From Mesorhizobium sp. (GTDB taxonomy: Bacteria; Pseudomonadota; Alphaproteobacteria; Rhizobiales; Rhizobiaceae), in contig SAPZ01000002.1 of the NCBI GenBank assembly GCA_004020875.1, positions 248,001 through 312,000 of the forward strand: a stretch of DNA of 64,000 nt. Direction: 5' to 3'. The first letter of the stretch is position 1; every line of letters begins with the position of its first letter. The notes under the pieces are model-generated. The model was not told the origin of the DNA. It saw only the letters and a program-made list of their open reading frames with translations, and did no database searches. A program made the position numbers and the translations under genes. Below are positions 12,598 to 20,211 of the stretch, piece by piece.

Positions 12598-13527
12598 CTA
12601 CTCCCGGCCTTCCAGGATGCGCCGCACCGCGACGAGCTTGCGCGCCCGTTCGCCTTGCAGCGCCCTGATCTGCTCGGGCGTGTAGGAGAACATCCCCTCG
12701 CCCGACTTGATGCCGAGCTTCGACGCGTTGGTCTTTTCCAGCACCATCGGCGCGACGTCGTCGCGGTTGGAAAGATCGGCGTTGAGGAAGGACGAAACGG
12801 ACTTGTAGATATCGAGGCCTGCCATATCGAGCAGCGCCATCGGCCCGACCACGGCGATCTTGTAGCCGATGCCCCAGGACACGCAGGTGTCGAGGTCTTC
12901 CGGCTCGATGACGCCGCGCTCGACGAGGTCGACCGCCTCGCGCAGCAGCGCATAAAGCACGCGGTTCTCGACGAAGCCCGGAACGTCCTTCTTCACCACC
13001 ACCGGCAGCAGGCCGATCGAACGGATCAGGTCGCGAATAACAGCCACGGTTTGCGGCGCGGTCTTCTCGCCGGCGATCACCTCGATCATCGGGATGATGT
13101 GCGGCGGGTTCGACCAGTGCATGCCCACCATCCGCTGCGGATGCGAGATATGCGCCTGCAGCTTGGTGATCGGGATGCCGGACGTGTCGGACGCCACGAT
13201 CGTGTCCGCCGCAATTAGCCCATCGATGGCGCGATATACATCGGCCTTGACCGAAATGTTCTCGGGAACGTTCTCGATGACGAGGTCGGCACCCGATACC
13301 GCGTCGGCTATGTCGTCCGTGAAGCGAACCGTTCCCGCTCCGGCCGGGGGCGGCGCGATGCCCAGGGAATCGAGCACGATTTCGGCCACGCTGAGCATGG
13401 TTCCAGCCCGCTCGATCGCCGCCGGAGCGACATCGTACGCCACGACCTGAAGGCCGCCTCTGGCGAGCCGAGCGGCCATGCCAGGCCCCATCGTGCCCAG
13501 CCCAATGATGGCGATACGTTGGATCAT
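12598..13527 (-). CDS. 5-formyl-3-hydroxy-2-methylpyridine 4-carboxylate 5-dehydrogenase (3-hydroxyacyl-CoA dehydrogenase family)
   Basis: This enzyme oxidises the 5-formyl group formed from 4-pyridoxic acid to a carboxylate with NAD+ (EC 1.2.1.100), giving 3-hydroxy-2-methylpyridine 4,5-dicarboxylate. It has 309 residues. The N-terminal Rossmann motif is GLGTMGPGMAA near 9-19; the family signature with the catalytic His is in MVGMHWSNPPH, and VVVKKDVPGFVENR starts the C-terminal helical domain. Motifs alone would give a 3-hydroxybutyryl-CoA dehydrogenase, but the sequence agrees with my memory of M. loti mlr6793 throughout. The ATG at 13527 overlaps the upstream stop by one base (TGATG) and gives the same length as that enzyme. 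Confidence 0.93.
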   Translation of the reverse strand: MIQRIAIIGLGTMGPGMAARLARGGLQVVAYDVAPAAIERAGTMLSVAEIVLDSLGIAPPPAGAGTVRFTDDIADAVSGADLVIENVPENISVKADVYRAIDGLIAADTIVASDTSGIPITKLQAHISHPQRMVGMHWSNPPHIIPMIEVIAGEKTAPQTVAVIRDLIRSIGLLPVVVKKDVPGFVENRVLYALLREAVDLVERGVIEPEDLDTCVSWGIGYKIAVVGPMALLDMAGLDIYKSVSSFLNADLSNRDDVAPMVLEKTNASKLGIKSGEGMFSYTPEQIRALQGERARKLVAVRRILEGRE

Positions 13528-15173
13528 CACGCTGCCCTGCTTTCAGTTGCTGCTTTTGTTGCCGCGACAAGGTCGGCGGCCTTCTCGGCAATCATGATCA
13601 CTGCCGCGTTGATGTTTCCGCAGACGAGGTCGGGCATGACGGAAGCATCCACCACGCGCAGGCCGTCAACGCCGCGAACTCGCAATTGCGGGTCGACAAC
13701 CGAGGCCGCGTCCGCTCCCATCCGGCAGGTGCCGGCCGGATGATGCACGGTGATGGAGGTCTTGCGGATATGCTCATCGATCTCGTCATCGCTCTGGCAC
13801 TTGGGACCGGGGAAGAACTCCGCCTCGATGAAAGGCTGCATGGAAGGTTGCGCCGCGAGATCCCTTGCCACCCGGAAGCCGGCCCGCAGCGATTGCCAGT
13901 CCTTCGGCGAGGCCAGGAAATTCTGGTGGATGAGGGGCGCCGCGGAAGCATCGGCCGAGGCCAGTTTCACCGCGCCGCGACTCTCGGGCTGCGTGGCCAC
14001 CACGCGCGTTGCGAAACCATCGGCAAAGGGTGCCTTGAATGGCTTGAAATAGGGCCATGCCGCGAGTGGAGCTGCCGTGAAGAGCAGTTGCACATCAGGC
14101 AACGGCCGCTCCGGACCGCTCTTCAGGAAGGCGACGACCCCGCCGGGCACATCGCCCGAAAAACCGCGCCCCGTAAGGTAGGTCTTGGCGAAATCCAGCC
14201 CGATGCGATCGGCGCGCATGTTGTGCAGGAACGGCCCCGAGCCGCGGCGTCTGTACATGAGAATGACCGAGACGTGATCCTGCAGGTTCTTGCCGACCGC
14301 GGGCAGGTTGACCCGCGTCTGGATGCCGTGCGCGGCAAGCTCATCCGGCGCCCCGATGCCGGACAGCATCATGAGTTGCGGCGTATTGATCACCCCGCCG
14401 GAAAGCAGCACCTCCTTGCGCGCGATGACCGTCCGTTCGCTGCCGCGATGGTTTATCGCCACGCCGGTGGCGCGCGCGCCTTCCAGGATGATCTTCGTCG
14501 CCATCGCTTCGGTAAGAACGGTAAGATTGGGCCGCCGCAGGACCGGCCGAAGATAGGCCGACGCCGTCGAGCTGCGCCGCCCCTTGGAGATCGTCATCTG
14601 GAGGCGGCCGAAGCCTTCCTGCCGCTCGCCATTGTAGTCGTCGGTCTGCGGGTAGCCCGCCTGCACGCTGGCCTGCGCAAACGCATCGATCAGCGTGTCC
14701 TTGTAGCGGCAGAACTGCGTATTCACCGGACCGGAACCGCCGCGAAAGCGGCTCTCGCCCCGTTCCCAGCTTTCCTGCTTCCGGAAATAGGGCAGGACCT
14801 TGTCATACGACCAGTCGCTTAGCCCGCTGGCGGCCCAGCGGTCGTAGTCGCCGCGATTTCCGCGCACATAGGCCATGGCGTTGGTCGACGACGATCCGCC
14901 AATGACCTTGCCGCGCGCGCACTCGACCTTGCGCCCGCCGACATTGTCCTCCGGCTCGCAGAAATACATCCAGTCATGCCGGCGCTCGGTCAGGATCTTG
15001 CCCCATCCAAGCGGTATGTGGATCATGGGGTCGCGGTCCCAGCCGCCGGCCTCGAGCAACAGCACCGAGCATCCCGGATCGGCGCTCAGCCGGTTGGCAA
15101 GCACGCAACCGGCCGATCCGGCCCCAACGATGACATAGTCGTAACTTTGCGCGTGCTGCATGATGCGTTTCAT
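13527..15173 (-). CDS. 4-pyridoxate dehydrogenase (GMC oxidoreductase)
   Basis: This FAD enzyme oxidises the 5-hydroxymethyl group of 4-pyridoxic acid to the aldehyde (EC 1.1.99.42); the M. loti enzyme is described as membrane-associated and acceptor-dependent. It has 548 residues. The N-terminal FAD motif is [16 protein letters not shown], the GMC signature GGSSSTNAM lies near 92-100, and the C-terminal active-site region is [11 protein letters not shown]. It resembles choline and alcohol dehydrogenases. The function is assigned from its place between the decarboxylase and formyl dehydrogenase genes, as for M. loti mlr6792. An alternative start four codons later (MQHAQSYDY) is possible. It is one of two GMC enzymes in the locus. 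Confidence 0.9.
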   Translation of the reverse strand: MKRIMQHAQSYDYVIVGAGSAGCVLANRLSADPGCSVLLLEAGGWDRDPMIHIPLGWGKILTERRHDWMYFCEPEDNVGGRKVECARGKVIGGSSSTNAMAYVRGNRGDYDRWAASGLSDWSYDKVLPYFRKQESWERGESRFRGGSGPVNTQFCRYKDTLIDAFAQASVQAGYPQTDDYNGERQEGFGRLQMTISKGRRSSTASAYLRPVLRRPNLTVLTEAMATKIILEGARATGVAINHRGSERTVIARKEVLLSGGVINTPQLMMLSGIGAPDELAAHGIQTRVNLPAVGKNLQDHVSVILMYRRRGSGPFLHNMRADRIGLDFAKTYLTGRGFSGDVPGGVVAFLKSGPERPLPDVQLLFTAAPLAAWPYFKPFKAPFADGFATRVVATQPESRGAVKLASADASAAPLIHQNFLASPKDWQSLRAGFRVARDLAAQPSMQPFIEAEFFPGPKCQSDDEIDEHIRKTSITVHHPAGTCRMGADAASVVDPQLRVRGVDGLRVVDASVMPDLVCGNINAAVIMIAEKAADLVAATKAATESRAA

Positions 15174-15226
15174 TGCCTTCGTCCGGCGCCCGGGCGCCAG
15201 GGAACTGTTGAAACCGAGCCTGGAAA

Positions 15227-15268
15227 TCCCGGCACGGGCCGGGACCGCCTAGTCATTCCACGAGGCGG
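15227..15268 (-). terminator. Paired stem-loops between decarboxylase and pyridoxate dehydrogenase genes
   Basis: Two adjacent stems lie between the decarboxylase stop (15275) and the next start (15173): 15245-15250 with 15263-15268 (CCGCCT/AGGCGG), then 15227-15233 with 15238-15244 (TCCCGGC/GCCGGGA, 4-base loop). No T tract follows, so they are more likely mRNA-stabilising or attenuating than terminating. Confidence 0.4.
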
Positions 15269-15274
15269 CCGGCA

Positions 15275-15997
15275 CTAGAGCAGGCCAGCCTCTCTCAGGC
15301 GCTGCGACCAGTGGTTCCACCCGCGGTCGATCTGGGCGCCAGCGAGCTTTCCCGCCGTCTTGATCTCGCCCGGCGACAGATACTTGATCTTGCCGATCTG
15401 CAGGCCGGCCGTGAGCGCCTTCGCTTCCTGCTCGAGATAGAAGGCGCGGAAGACGACCTCGCGCACGGAGTTGCCGACATTGACAACGCCATGACGGGCC
15501 ATGAGGACCACGGTGCTGCCGCCGAGGCTTTCGGCAATGTCCGCGCAGACATCGGGGCTGCCGCCGAAGAGGTCCGTGTCGTCGCCGTGCTTGTCGCGGA
15601 TCTCGTAGACCGGCACGGATTCACCGATGAAGGCCCCCATATGGGTGACCGGCCGCAGCGGCGTATCGACGAAGCAATAGGGCAAGACGGCCGGCGAGTG
15701 GGTGTGGAGCACGCACTGGACGTCCGGCCGCGCCTTGTAGATCTCGCTGTGAATATAGCGCTCCAGGTAGGAGGGCCGGTTGTCCGACGTCACGCCGTCG
15801 AGATTGAACCGCTGGATATCGTCGACGGTTATCAGGCTCGGCGCGAGCTTCTGAGCCAGAAAGAAGCTTTCGGGGTCCTCGGGGTCACGGGCGCTGATGT
15901 GCCCGAACGTATCGAGGATGCCCTCATTCAGAAGTATCTTCGTCGCCGTTACCAGCTCTTCGAAGACCTTCCGGCGCACTAAGCTGTTGTCTTTCAT
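15275..15997 (-). CDS. 3-hydroxy-2-methylpyridine-4,5-dicarboxylate 4-decarboxylase (class II aldolase family)
   Basis: This enzyme removes the 4-carboxylate of the pyridine dicarboxylate to give 2-methyl-3-hydroxypyridine-5-carboxylate (EC 4.1.1.51). It has 240 residues and the class II aldolase/adducin fold. The metal site includes the histidines of VLHTHSPAV and a later [23 protein letters not shown] near 28-41 is the family phosphate/substrate loop region. A GGGAGA ribosome-binding site precedes the ATG. The assignment rests on its similarity, as I recall it, to M. loti mlr6791 and on flanking pathway genes. Without that context it could pass for a fuculose-phosphate aldolase-like protein. 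Confidence 0.92.
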   Translation of the reverse strand: MKDNSLVRRKVFEELVTATKILLNEGILDTFGHISARDPEDPESFFLAQKLAPSLITVDDIQRFNLDGVTSDNRPSYLERYIHSEIYKARPDVQCVLHTHSPAVLPYCFVDTPLRPVTHMGAFIGESVPVYEIRDKHGDDTDLFGGSPDVCADIAESLGGSTVVLMARHGVVNVGNSVREVVFRAFYLEQEAKALTAGLQIGKIKYLSPGEIKTAGKLAGAQIDRGWNHWSQRLREAGLL

Positions 15998-16066
15998 TTC
16001 AATTCTCCCATTGCGCGGCGATGGCGGCCATTTTTGTTATTGTTATCGGCCGCCGCGCCCCGGATT

Positions 16067-16525
16067 TCACTTGTTCTCGTAGATGCCGACGATCCGATTC
16101 TGCTCGATGATGTTCCCAGCATATTTCTGCAGGAACTCTTCCCTGGTGGGGATGCCTTCGACCTTTGTGTTGAGGGCATAGATCCAGAAGTAGTAATGAT
16201 GCTCGCCATGGCCGGCGGGAGGCTGCGGCCCGTAATACTGCCTGTGGCCGGCGCCGTTGGGCCCGACGCGAAACTTCTCCTGCGCGTCCGAAAGGTCGGT
16301 GGTCGAGGGATCGATCCCGTAGACGACCCAATGCGTGAAACCATTCGCCAGGGGCGCGTCCGGATCATGGCAGATCAGCGCCAGTTCCATTGTTCCTGCA
16401 GGAACGCCGCTGATCCTGAGCCTGGGCACCACGTTTCCCTTGTCGCCTGCGTGTTCGTCGCGAAGTCTTCCGAGCGGCTGGAAATCCGCCGACGTAATCT
16501 TGAGGTCCTTGATGTTCAGGGGCAT
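16067..16525 (-). CDS. YbhB/YbcL-like PEBP-family protein
   Basis: This is a small protein of 152 residues of the phosphatidylethanolamine-binding (Raf kinase inhibitor-like) family. The two family signatures are present: CHDPDAP...HWVVYGI near 53-72 and YYGPQPPAGHGEHHYYF near 97-113. There is no signal peptide, so it should be cytoplasmic. AAGGACGAG serves as ribosome-binding site. It sits inside the B6-catabolic operon, between the AA_synth protein and the decarboxylase, with short spacers on both sides. PEBPs bind anionic ligands in a conserved pocket; bacterial roles are poorly known. A role in handling a pathway intermediate is possible but unproven. Confidence 0.88.
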   Translation of the reverse strand: MPLNIKDLKITSADFQPLGRLRDEHAGDKGNVVPRLRISGVPAGTMELALICHDPDAPLANGFTHWVVYGIDPSTTDLSDAQEKFRVGPNGAGHRQYYGPQPPAGHGEHHYYFWIYALNTKVEGIPTREEFLQKYAGNIIEQNRIVGIYENK

Positions 16526-16555
16526 TGAATCTCGTCCTTCAGCAATTCGATCGAA

Positions 16556-17146
16556 CTAGACACCGGCCTTGAGGTCGGCGACGGATTTACCCCCGACGCG
16601 CTGATGCACCCGCGGGCCCGATGCGACCGCAACGCAGATCAAGAGTTCGTCCGGGCGCGGCGCATCCGGCACGGAAAAAGTGACGGCGTCGTAATGGGAG
16701 CGGATATAGAGCTCGTCCTTGTGGGCAAGCGGAATATCGATGGTGGTGCCGGCAACGGCGACCTTGCTGACCGACGAGATCCAGGCTTTGCCGCCGCCGA
16801 CCTGCTGGCGCAGCGGATCGCCGAATACGGTGGTGATGCAGGCGACTACATGTTCCTGCTCTCCGGCCGTGCCCGCGATACCGCCCTTGCCATAGCTCTC
16901 GACCGGCCTGTTGCCGAGCAGCGCCACGGCACGTTCGCCAAGCGCATGGCCGATAGCCGAACTGGGATTGGTAAGATCAGACAATTCGGCGACGAATTTT
17001 CCGGCGAACGGATTGCGTATGACAACCCCAGTCGCGACCTTGACGAGGGTCTCGCCAGGCGTGCCGCCGTCATGCCGGCTTTCCTGGACCGAGGCGTACC
17101 ATCCCCTGACATCGTAATCCCGCTCGACTTCACTGGAATAATTCAT
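16556..17146 (-). CDS. AA_synth (PF06684-type) family protein
   Basis: It encodes 196 residues without signal peptide or membrane segment. The pattern is that of the family called amino acid synthesis protein (formerly a DUF): RKVATGVVIRNPFAG-like region here as VKVATGVVIRNPFAGKF near 35-51, then the SYGKGGIAGTAGEQEH core near 84-99, and a C-terminal VAVASGPRVHQRVGG. These proteins are common beside amide hydrolases and ring-degradation genes, but their chemistry is not established to my knowledge. A good AGGAG site precedes the ATG. It follows the ring-cleaving oxygenase gene in the direction opposite to need for a known step, since the classical pathway has no open step left. Confidence 0.8.
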   Translation of the reverse strand: MNYSSEVERDYDVRGWYASVQESRHDGGTPGETLVKVATGVVIRNPFAGKFVAELSDLTNPSSAIGHALGERAVALLGNRPVESYGKGGIAGTAGEQEHVVACITTVFGDPLRQQVGGGKAWISSVSKVAVAGTTIDIPLAHKDELYIRSHYDAVTFSVPDAPRPDELLICVAVASGPRVHQRVGGKSVADLKAGV

Positions 17147-17163
17147 CTTTATCTCCTGAAGGG

Positions 17164-17182
17164 AGCGCGCATCTTTCGCGCG
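17164..17182 (-). terminator. Short intercistronic stem-loop
   Basis: A 6-bp GC stem (17164-17169 with 17177-17182, GCGCGC on both arms) with a 7-base loop lies between the oxygenase stop (17218) and the AA_synth gene start (17146). No T tract follows. It may be an mRNA processing or stabilising element. Confidence 0.35.
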
Positions 17183-17217
17183 CCCCGATTAATCCGTTGA
17201 CCGGGTCTGCCAGAGCC

Positions 17218-18357
17218 CTATTGCGGCCACGAGTAGACACGGCGCAGCGGGTCGAAGCGCGCGGCCTCGAGCGCGGCCGGCGTGAACATGTTTCCCTTGG
17301 AAAGCGAGCGGTTCGCCGCATAGTCGCCCGACAGGGCCTGGCAGCGATCGGTAATCGGGCGAATACGCGTCTCCCAGGCGACGAGCGCATCCTCGACCGA
17401 AGCGCTCTCCTCCAAGTCCTGCGACAGGCTGAAAGCATTGACCATCGCGCAACCGGCGCCCTGGGCAAGAGCCGGGCACATCGCATGCGCGGCGTCGCCC
17501 ACCAGCGCCACCTTGCCTCTTGTCCAGCTATCCAGCTTGTTCGTCTGATACGTGTCGTACCGCGCAGTCTCGAGCTTCGCGGCTTCGACCAGGCACGGTT
17601 CGAGGAAAGGGAACATCTCGACCCAGACCTCGAGGTCGAGCGGAACTTTCGACCCACGCGGATCGGCCGCCGGCGCCATCAGACCCAGATACAGTTCGTT
17701 CTCGTTGCAGGGCGAGTAAAGGATACGTTGGACGCGCGGCCAGAAGTTCCACATGTCGATGGTGTTGTCCCACTCGCCGTGGCCGAGTTCCTTCTTCTTG
17801 CGCGGGACGATCAGCCGGATAATTCCGTCCTTCGACGTCCAGCGGTCCTGCTTGAATCCTATGGAGTCCCTGACCTTGGAGCCTACGCCGTCCGCTCCGA
17901 CGATCAGGTCGGCTTCCAGAACCTCGCCGGTCTGGAGGGTCAGCCGGCCTTCCGGGTCGGCGGCGACCGCCTCGGAATCGATGCGAATATCGATCCCCAG
18001 GGCACGAGCGCGGCTGACGAGAGCATTGTGCAAATGGCTGCGCGTCATGATGCGCCAGGGAAGGCCGTTGAACGTCTCCTTGGAGATCGACTTGTTGTGC
18101 ATCCAGGTTTCGTAGGTCGGAGGCGTGTGCGATCCCTGGAGAACATCGTCCAAGGCGCCCAGCCCTTCGAGCACGCGAAGGCCGTTGTGCCAGAGATAGA
18201 TGCCCGCGCCGAATGCCCGGAGCTCCGAGCTTTTTTCGTGCAACCTGACGTCCCAGCCGTTCTGCTTGAGAGCGATGGCGGCCGTCAGGCCGGCAAAGCC
18301 CCCACCGGCGACCTCCGCACGACGCGTCTTGCCCGGAGTTCTGTTTACATTGGCCAT
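17218..18357 (-). CDS. 2-methyl-3-hydroxypyridine-5-carboxylate oxygenase (ring-cleaving FAD monooxygenase)
   Basis: This flavin monooxygenase uses NAD(P)H and O2 to hydroxylate and open the pyridine ring, giving 2-(acetamidomethylene)succinate (EC 1.14.13.242 class). It has 379 residues. The FAD motif is GGGFAGLTA near 18-26 and the second FAD motif VALVGDAAHAM is near 290. The start at 18357 (MANVNRTPGK) is preceded by CAGGA and gives the length and N-terminus of the M. loti MHPCO enzyme (mlr6788), with which it agrees almost residue by residue as I recall it. The hydrolase that takes its product is encoded directly upstream, 44 bases away. Confidence 0.95.
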   Translation of the reverse strand: MANVNRTPGKTRRAEVAGGGFAGLTAAIALKQNGWDVRLHEKSSELRAFGAGIYLWHNGLRVLEGLGALDDVLQGSHTPPTYETWMHNKSISKETFNGLPWRIMTRSHLHNALVSRARALGIDIRIDSEAVAADPEGRLTLQTGEVLEADLIVGADGVGSKVRDSIGFKQDRWTSKDGIIRLIVPRKKKELGHGEWDNTIDMWNFWPRVQRILYSPCNENELYLGLMAPAADPRGSKVPLDLEVWVEMFPFLEPCLVEAAKLETARYDTYQTNKLDSWTRGKVALVGDAAHAMCPALAQGAGCAMVNAFSLSQDLEESASVEDALVAWETRIRPITDRCQALSGDYAANRSLSKGNMFTPAALEAARFDPLRRVYSWPQ

Positions 18358-18401
18358 TTTTTGTCCTGATGCTGCGTACAAGAAGACGACGCGACGAGCC
18401 G

Positions 18402-19232
18402 TCAGGCGTCGATGAAATTCGTGATGGCTTTCAGCGTGACCTCGGGACACACTTCGTTGACGTAGTGGTCGGCTCCCGGGACGACGACCACGGGCAGATC
18501 GGGCCGCAACCGACTTGTCTTTGCCAGCGCCGCCGCCGAAACCAGCTTGCTCTCCTCGCCACGCACGATGAGGACGGGCTTCGTCACGTCGCGGTAAGCC
18601 TGCGTCAGGTCTGCGCGAAGCCCCTTGGCGGTCTGAGCCATTGCCGAGGGCGACGCCAGCGGACGCAGACCGCCTTCGACCTGCCGGTAGCCGCTCTCGG
18701 CTCTGATCCTGATGGCATCGGCGGGAATATTCGGATAGCGGCCCGCGAGATATGCCTGGACGGCCTCCACGTCCTTGAAAATCCGGTCTCCGGCGTTAAC
18801 CCGACTCTCCAGGGCATCGAGCGCTTCGGTCTCGATATAGGGAGTGAAGTCTATCGCGATCACGGACCGCACCAACTCCGGATCTCTAGCCGCCGTGGTG
18901 ACGGAGTTCCTGGCGCCGAGTGAATGCCCGACGAGGATGGCAGGGCCCCGGCCCAGCGTGCGTATCAGGCTGGCAATGTCGTCCGCGTAGTCATTCGCCT
19001 CGTAGCCGCTTTCGGGCTTGTCGCTGAGGCCATGCCCTCTCTGGTCGACAGCTACGGTCGTGAAGCGGGCCGAGAGCTGCGCCATCAACGGCGCGAAGAC
19101 CGCGGAGTTGGAAGTGATCCCGTGGAAGAACAGCATCAACGGACCGGTACCGCTCTCGCGCACGTTCAAGACGATCCGATTGGTGTCCACGCGTCGCGAA
19201 CCAACCTGGCTGGAAAGTACGTCTGCCACCAC
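18402..19232 (-). CDS. (E)-2-(acetamidomethylene)succinate hydrolase (alpha/beta hydrolase)
   Basis: This is the last enzyme of the pathway: it splits acetamidomethylene-succinate to acetate, ammonia, CO2 and succinate semialdehyde (EC 3.5.1.29). It has the alpha/beta hydrolase fold: HGITSNS oxyanion region, nucleophile elbow GHSLGA, a late acid, and the catalytic His in GADHYVNE. It agrees closely with M. loti mlr6787. The start is uncertain: a GGGG site lies 9 bases before the GTG at 19232; another GTG follows at once, and an ATG at 19277 would add 15 unlikely residues. It is the first gene of the long minus-strand catabolic operon, facing the regulator gene. Confidence 0.93.
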   Translation of the reverse strand: MVADVLSSQVGSRRVDTNRIVLNVRESGTGPLMLFFHGITSNSAVFAPLMAQLSARFTTVAVDQRGHGLSDKPESGYEANDYADDIASLIRTLGRGPAILVGHSLGARNSVTTAARDPELVRSVIAIDFTPYIETEALDALESRVNAGDRIFKDVEAVQAYLAGRYPNIPADAIRIRAESGYRQVEGGLRPLASPSAMAQTAKGLRADLTQAYRDVTKPVLIVRGEESKLVSAAALAKTSRLRPDLPVVVVPGADHYVNEVCPEVTLKAITNFIDA

Positions 19233-19302
19233 GTTTATGATCCCCGACGCTGCCGCTTTCTCGCATAAGAGGATCATACAACCACGAGGGCGTCAACCTG
19301 GA

Positions 19303-19313
19303 TTGTCTGACAT
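19303..19313. promoter_or_regulatory. Candidate GntR/FCD operator
   Basis: TTGTCTGACAT is an imperfect palindrome around a central T (ATTGTC-T-GACATT with flanks) and fits the TTGTCNGACAA-like sites of FCD-type GntR regulators. It lies in the 187-base spacer between the hydrolase and regulator genes, where an autoregulator would bind. A matching half site, GACAATC, lies at 19333-19339 and forms a wider inverted repeat with GATTGTC at 19301-19307. Confidence 0.45.
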
Positions 19314-19419
19314 TCTTGCAATCTTAAAAGTTGACAATCTGGCTATTCCCGCTGTCCAACGTTCGCGGCCTCGCATATGATGCGTCAGATTCCGACCCTG
19401 AGCCCACGAGACGTAACCG

Positions 19420-20091
19420 ATGCCGCCTGAACTGAATTTGCGGATTTCGCCACGAACAGTGCAGCAAGAGACTGTCGACAAGCTGCGGCTCGCGATCCTG
19501 TCCGGCCTGTTCCAGCCAGGAAGCCGCCTTATTGAAAGCCAGTTGTGCACACAACTCGGCGTCAGTCGCCCCTCGCTGAGGGAGGCATTGCGCAGCCTTG
19601 AGGCCGAACGCCTGATCGAGATCGTGCCCAATCGCGGGCCGTCGATACCGGCGCTTTCATGGAGCGAAGCAACCGCAATCTACGAGGTTCGAGAGCTGCT
19701 GGAAGTGGAGGCCGCCGGACGATGCGCGTCAAGAATTCACGCCGAACAGTTGCGTGAGCTTGAGAAATCGCTTCTCGCGTTTGAAGAGGCCGCTTCGAGC
19801 AATGACAGCTTGGCCCAGGTCATGACCGCGGCGGACTTCTATTCAATCATACTCGCCAATTGCGGCAATCCCATCCTCGAGGAGGTCCATCGCGGTCTGG
19901 TGGCCAGGATCAGCTTTTTTCGGGGACGCTCGATGTCTTTGGAGGGCAGAGCACAAAGCAGCCTGGCGGAGATGCGGGAGATATTCGAATCCATTGCCGC
20001 CGGCGACGAGAAGGCTGCCCGCAAAGCCTCGAAACGGCACCTTCTGAAGGCAAAGGCGGCGGCAAAGATGTCCATGAGCAGCGAGAGCTGA
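19420..20091 (+). CDS. GntR-family (FCD) transcriptional repressor of B6 degradation
   Basis: This is a DNA-binding regulator of 223 residues. The N-terminal winged helix (about 12-80) contains LGVSRPSLREALRSLEAERL, the GntR recognition region. The C-terminal all-helical FCD ligand domain (about 85-210) usually binds a metal and a carboxylate. It is divergent from the catabolic operon. The corresponding M. loti gene (mll6786) has been reported to encode a repressor of the B6 pathway, so the same role is likely here, with release by a pathway acid as inferred mechanism. The pyridoxine oxidase gene follows on the same strand after 120 bases. Confidence 0.92.
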   Translation: MPPELNLRISPRTVQQETVDKLRLAILSGLFQPGSRLIESQLCTQLGVSRPSLREALRSLEAERLIEIVPNRGPSIPALSWSEATAIYEVRELLEVEAAGRCASRIHAEQLRELEKSLLAFEEAASSNDSLAQVMTAADFYSIILANCGNPILEEVHRGLVARISFFRGRSMSLEGRAQSSLAEMREIFESIAAGDEKAARKASKRHLLKAKAAAKMSMSSES

Positions 20092-20211
20092 GGCTTCGGA
20101 GACGACGTTCCGCTGAAGTCTCGAAATCCTGTGTTTCGGATCGCGCGTTTGCGGCACTGCTGGGCGCGGAACCGTTGAGGTCTCTCGTTAATACGGAAGT
20201 TGGGAGTGGAG

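Noticed and set aside
13686..14822. Long plus-strand frame over the pyridoxate dehydrogenase gene, and similar ones at 5540-6829, 11884-13218, 16604-17200 and 17197-18369
   Set aside because: High GC makes long antisense frames common. These overlap genes with clear family motifs, have no family features themselves and lack suitable ribosome-binding sites.
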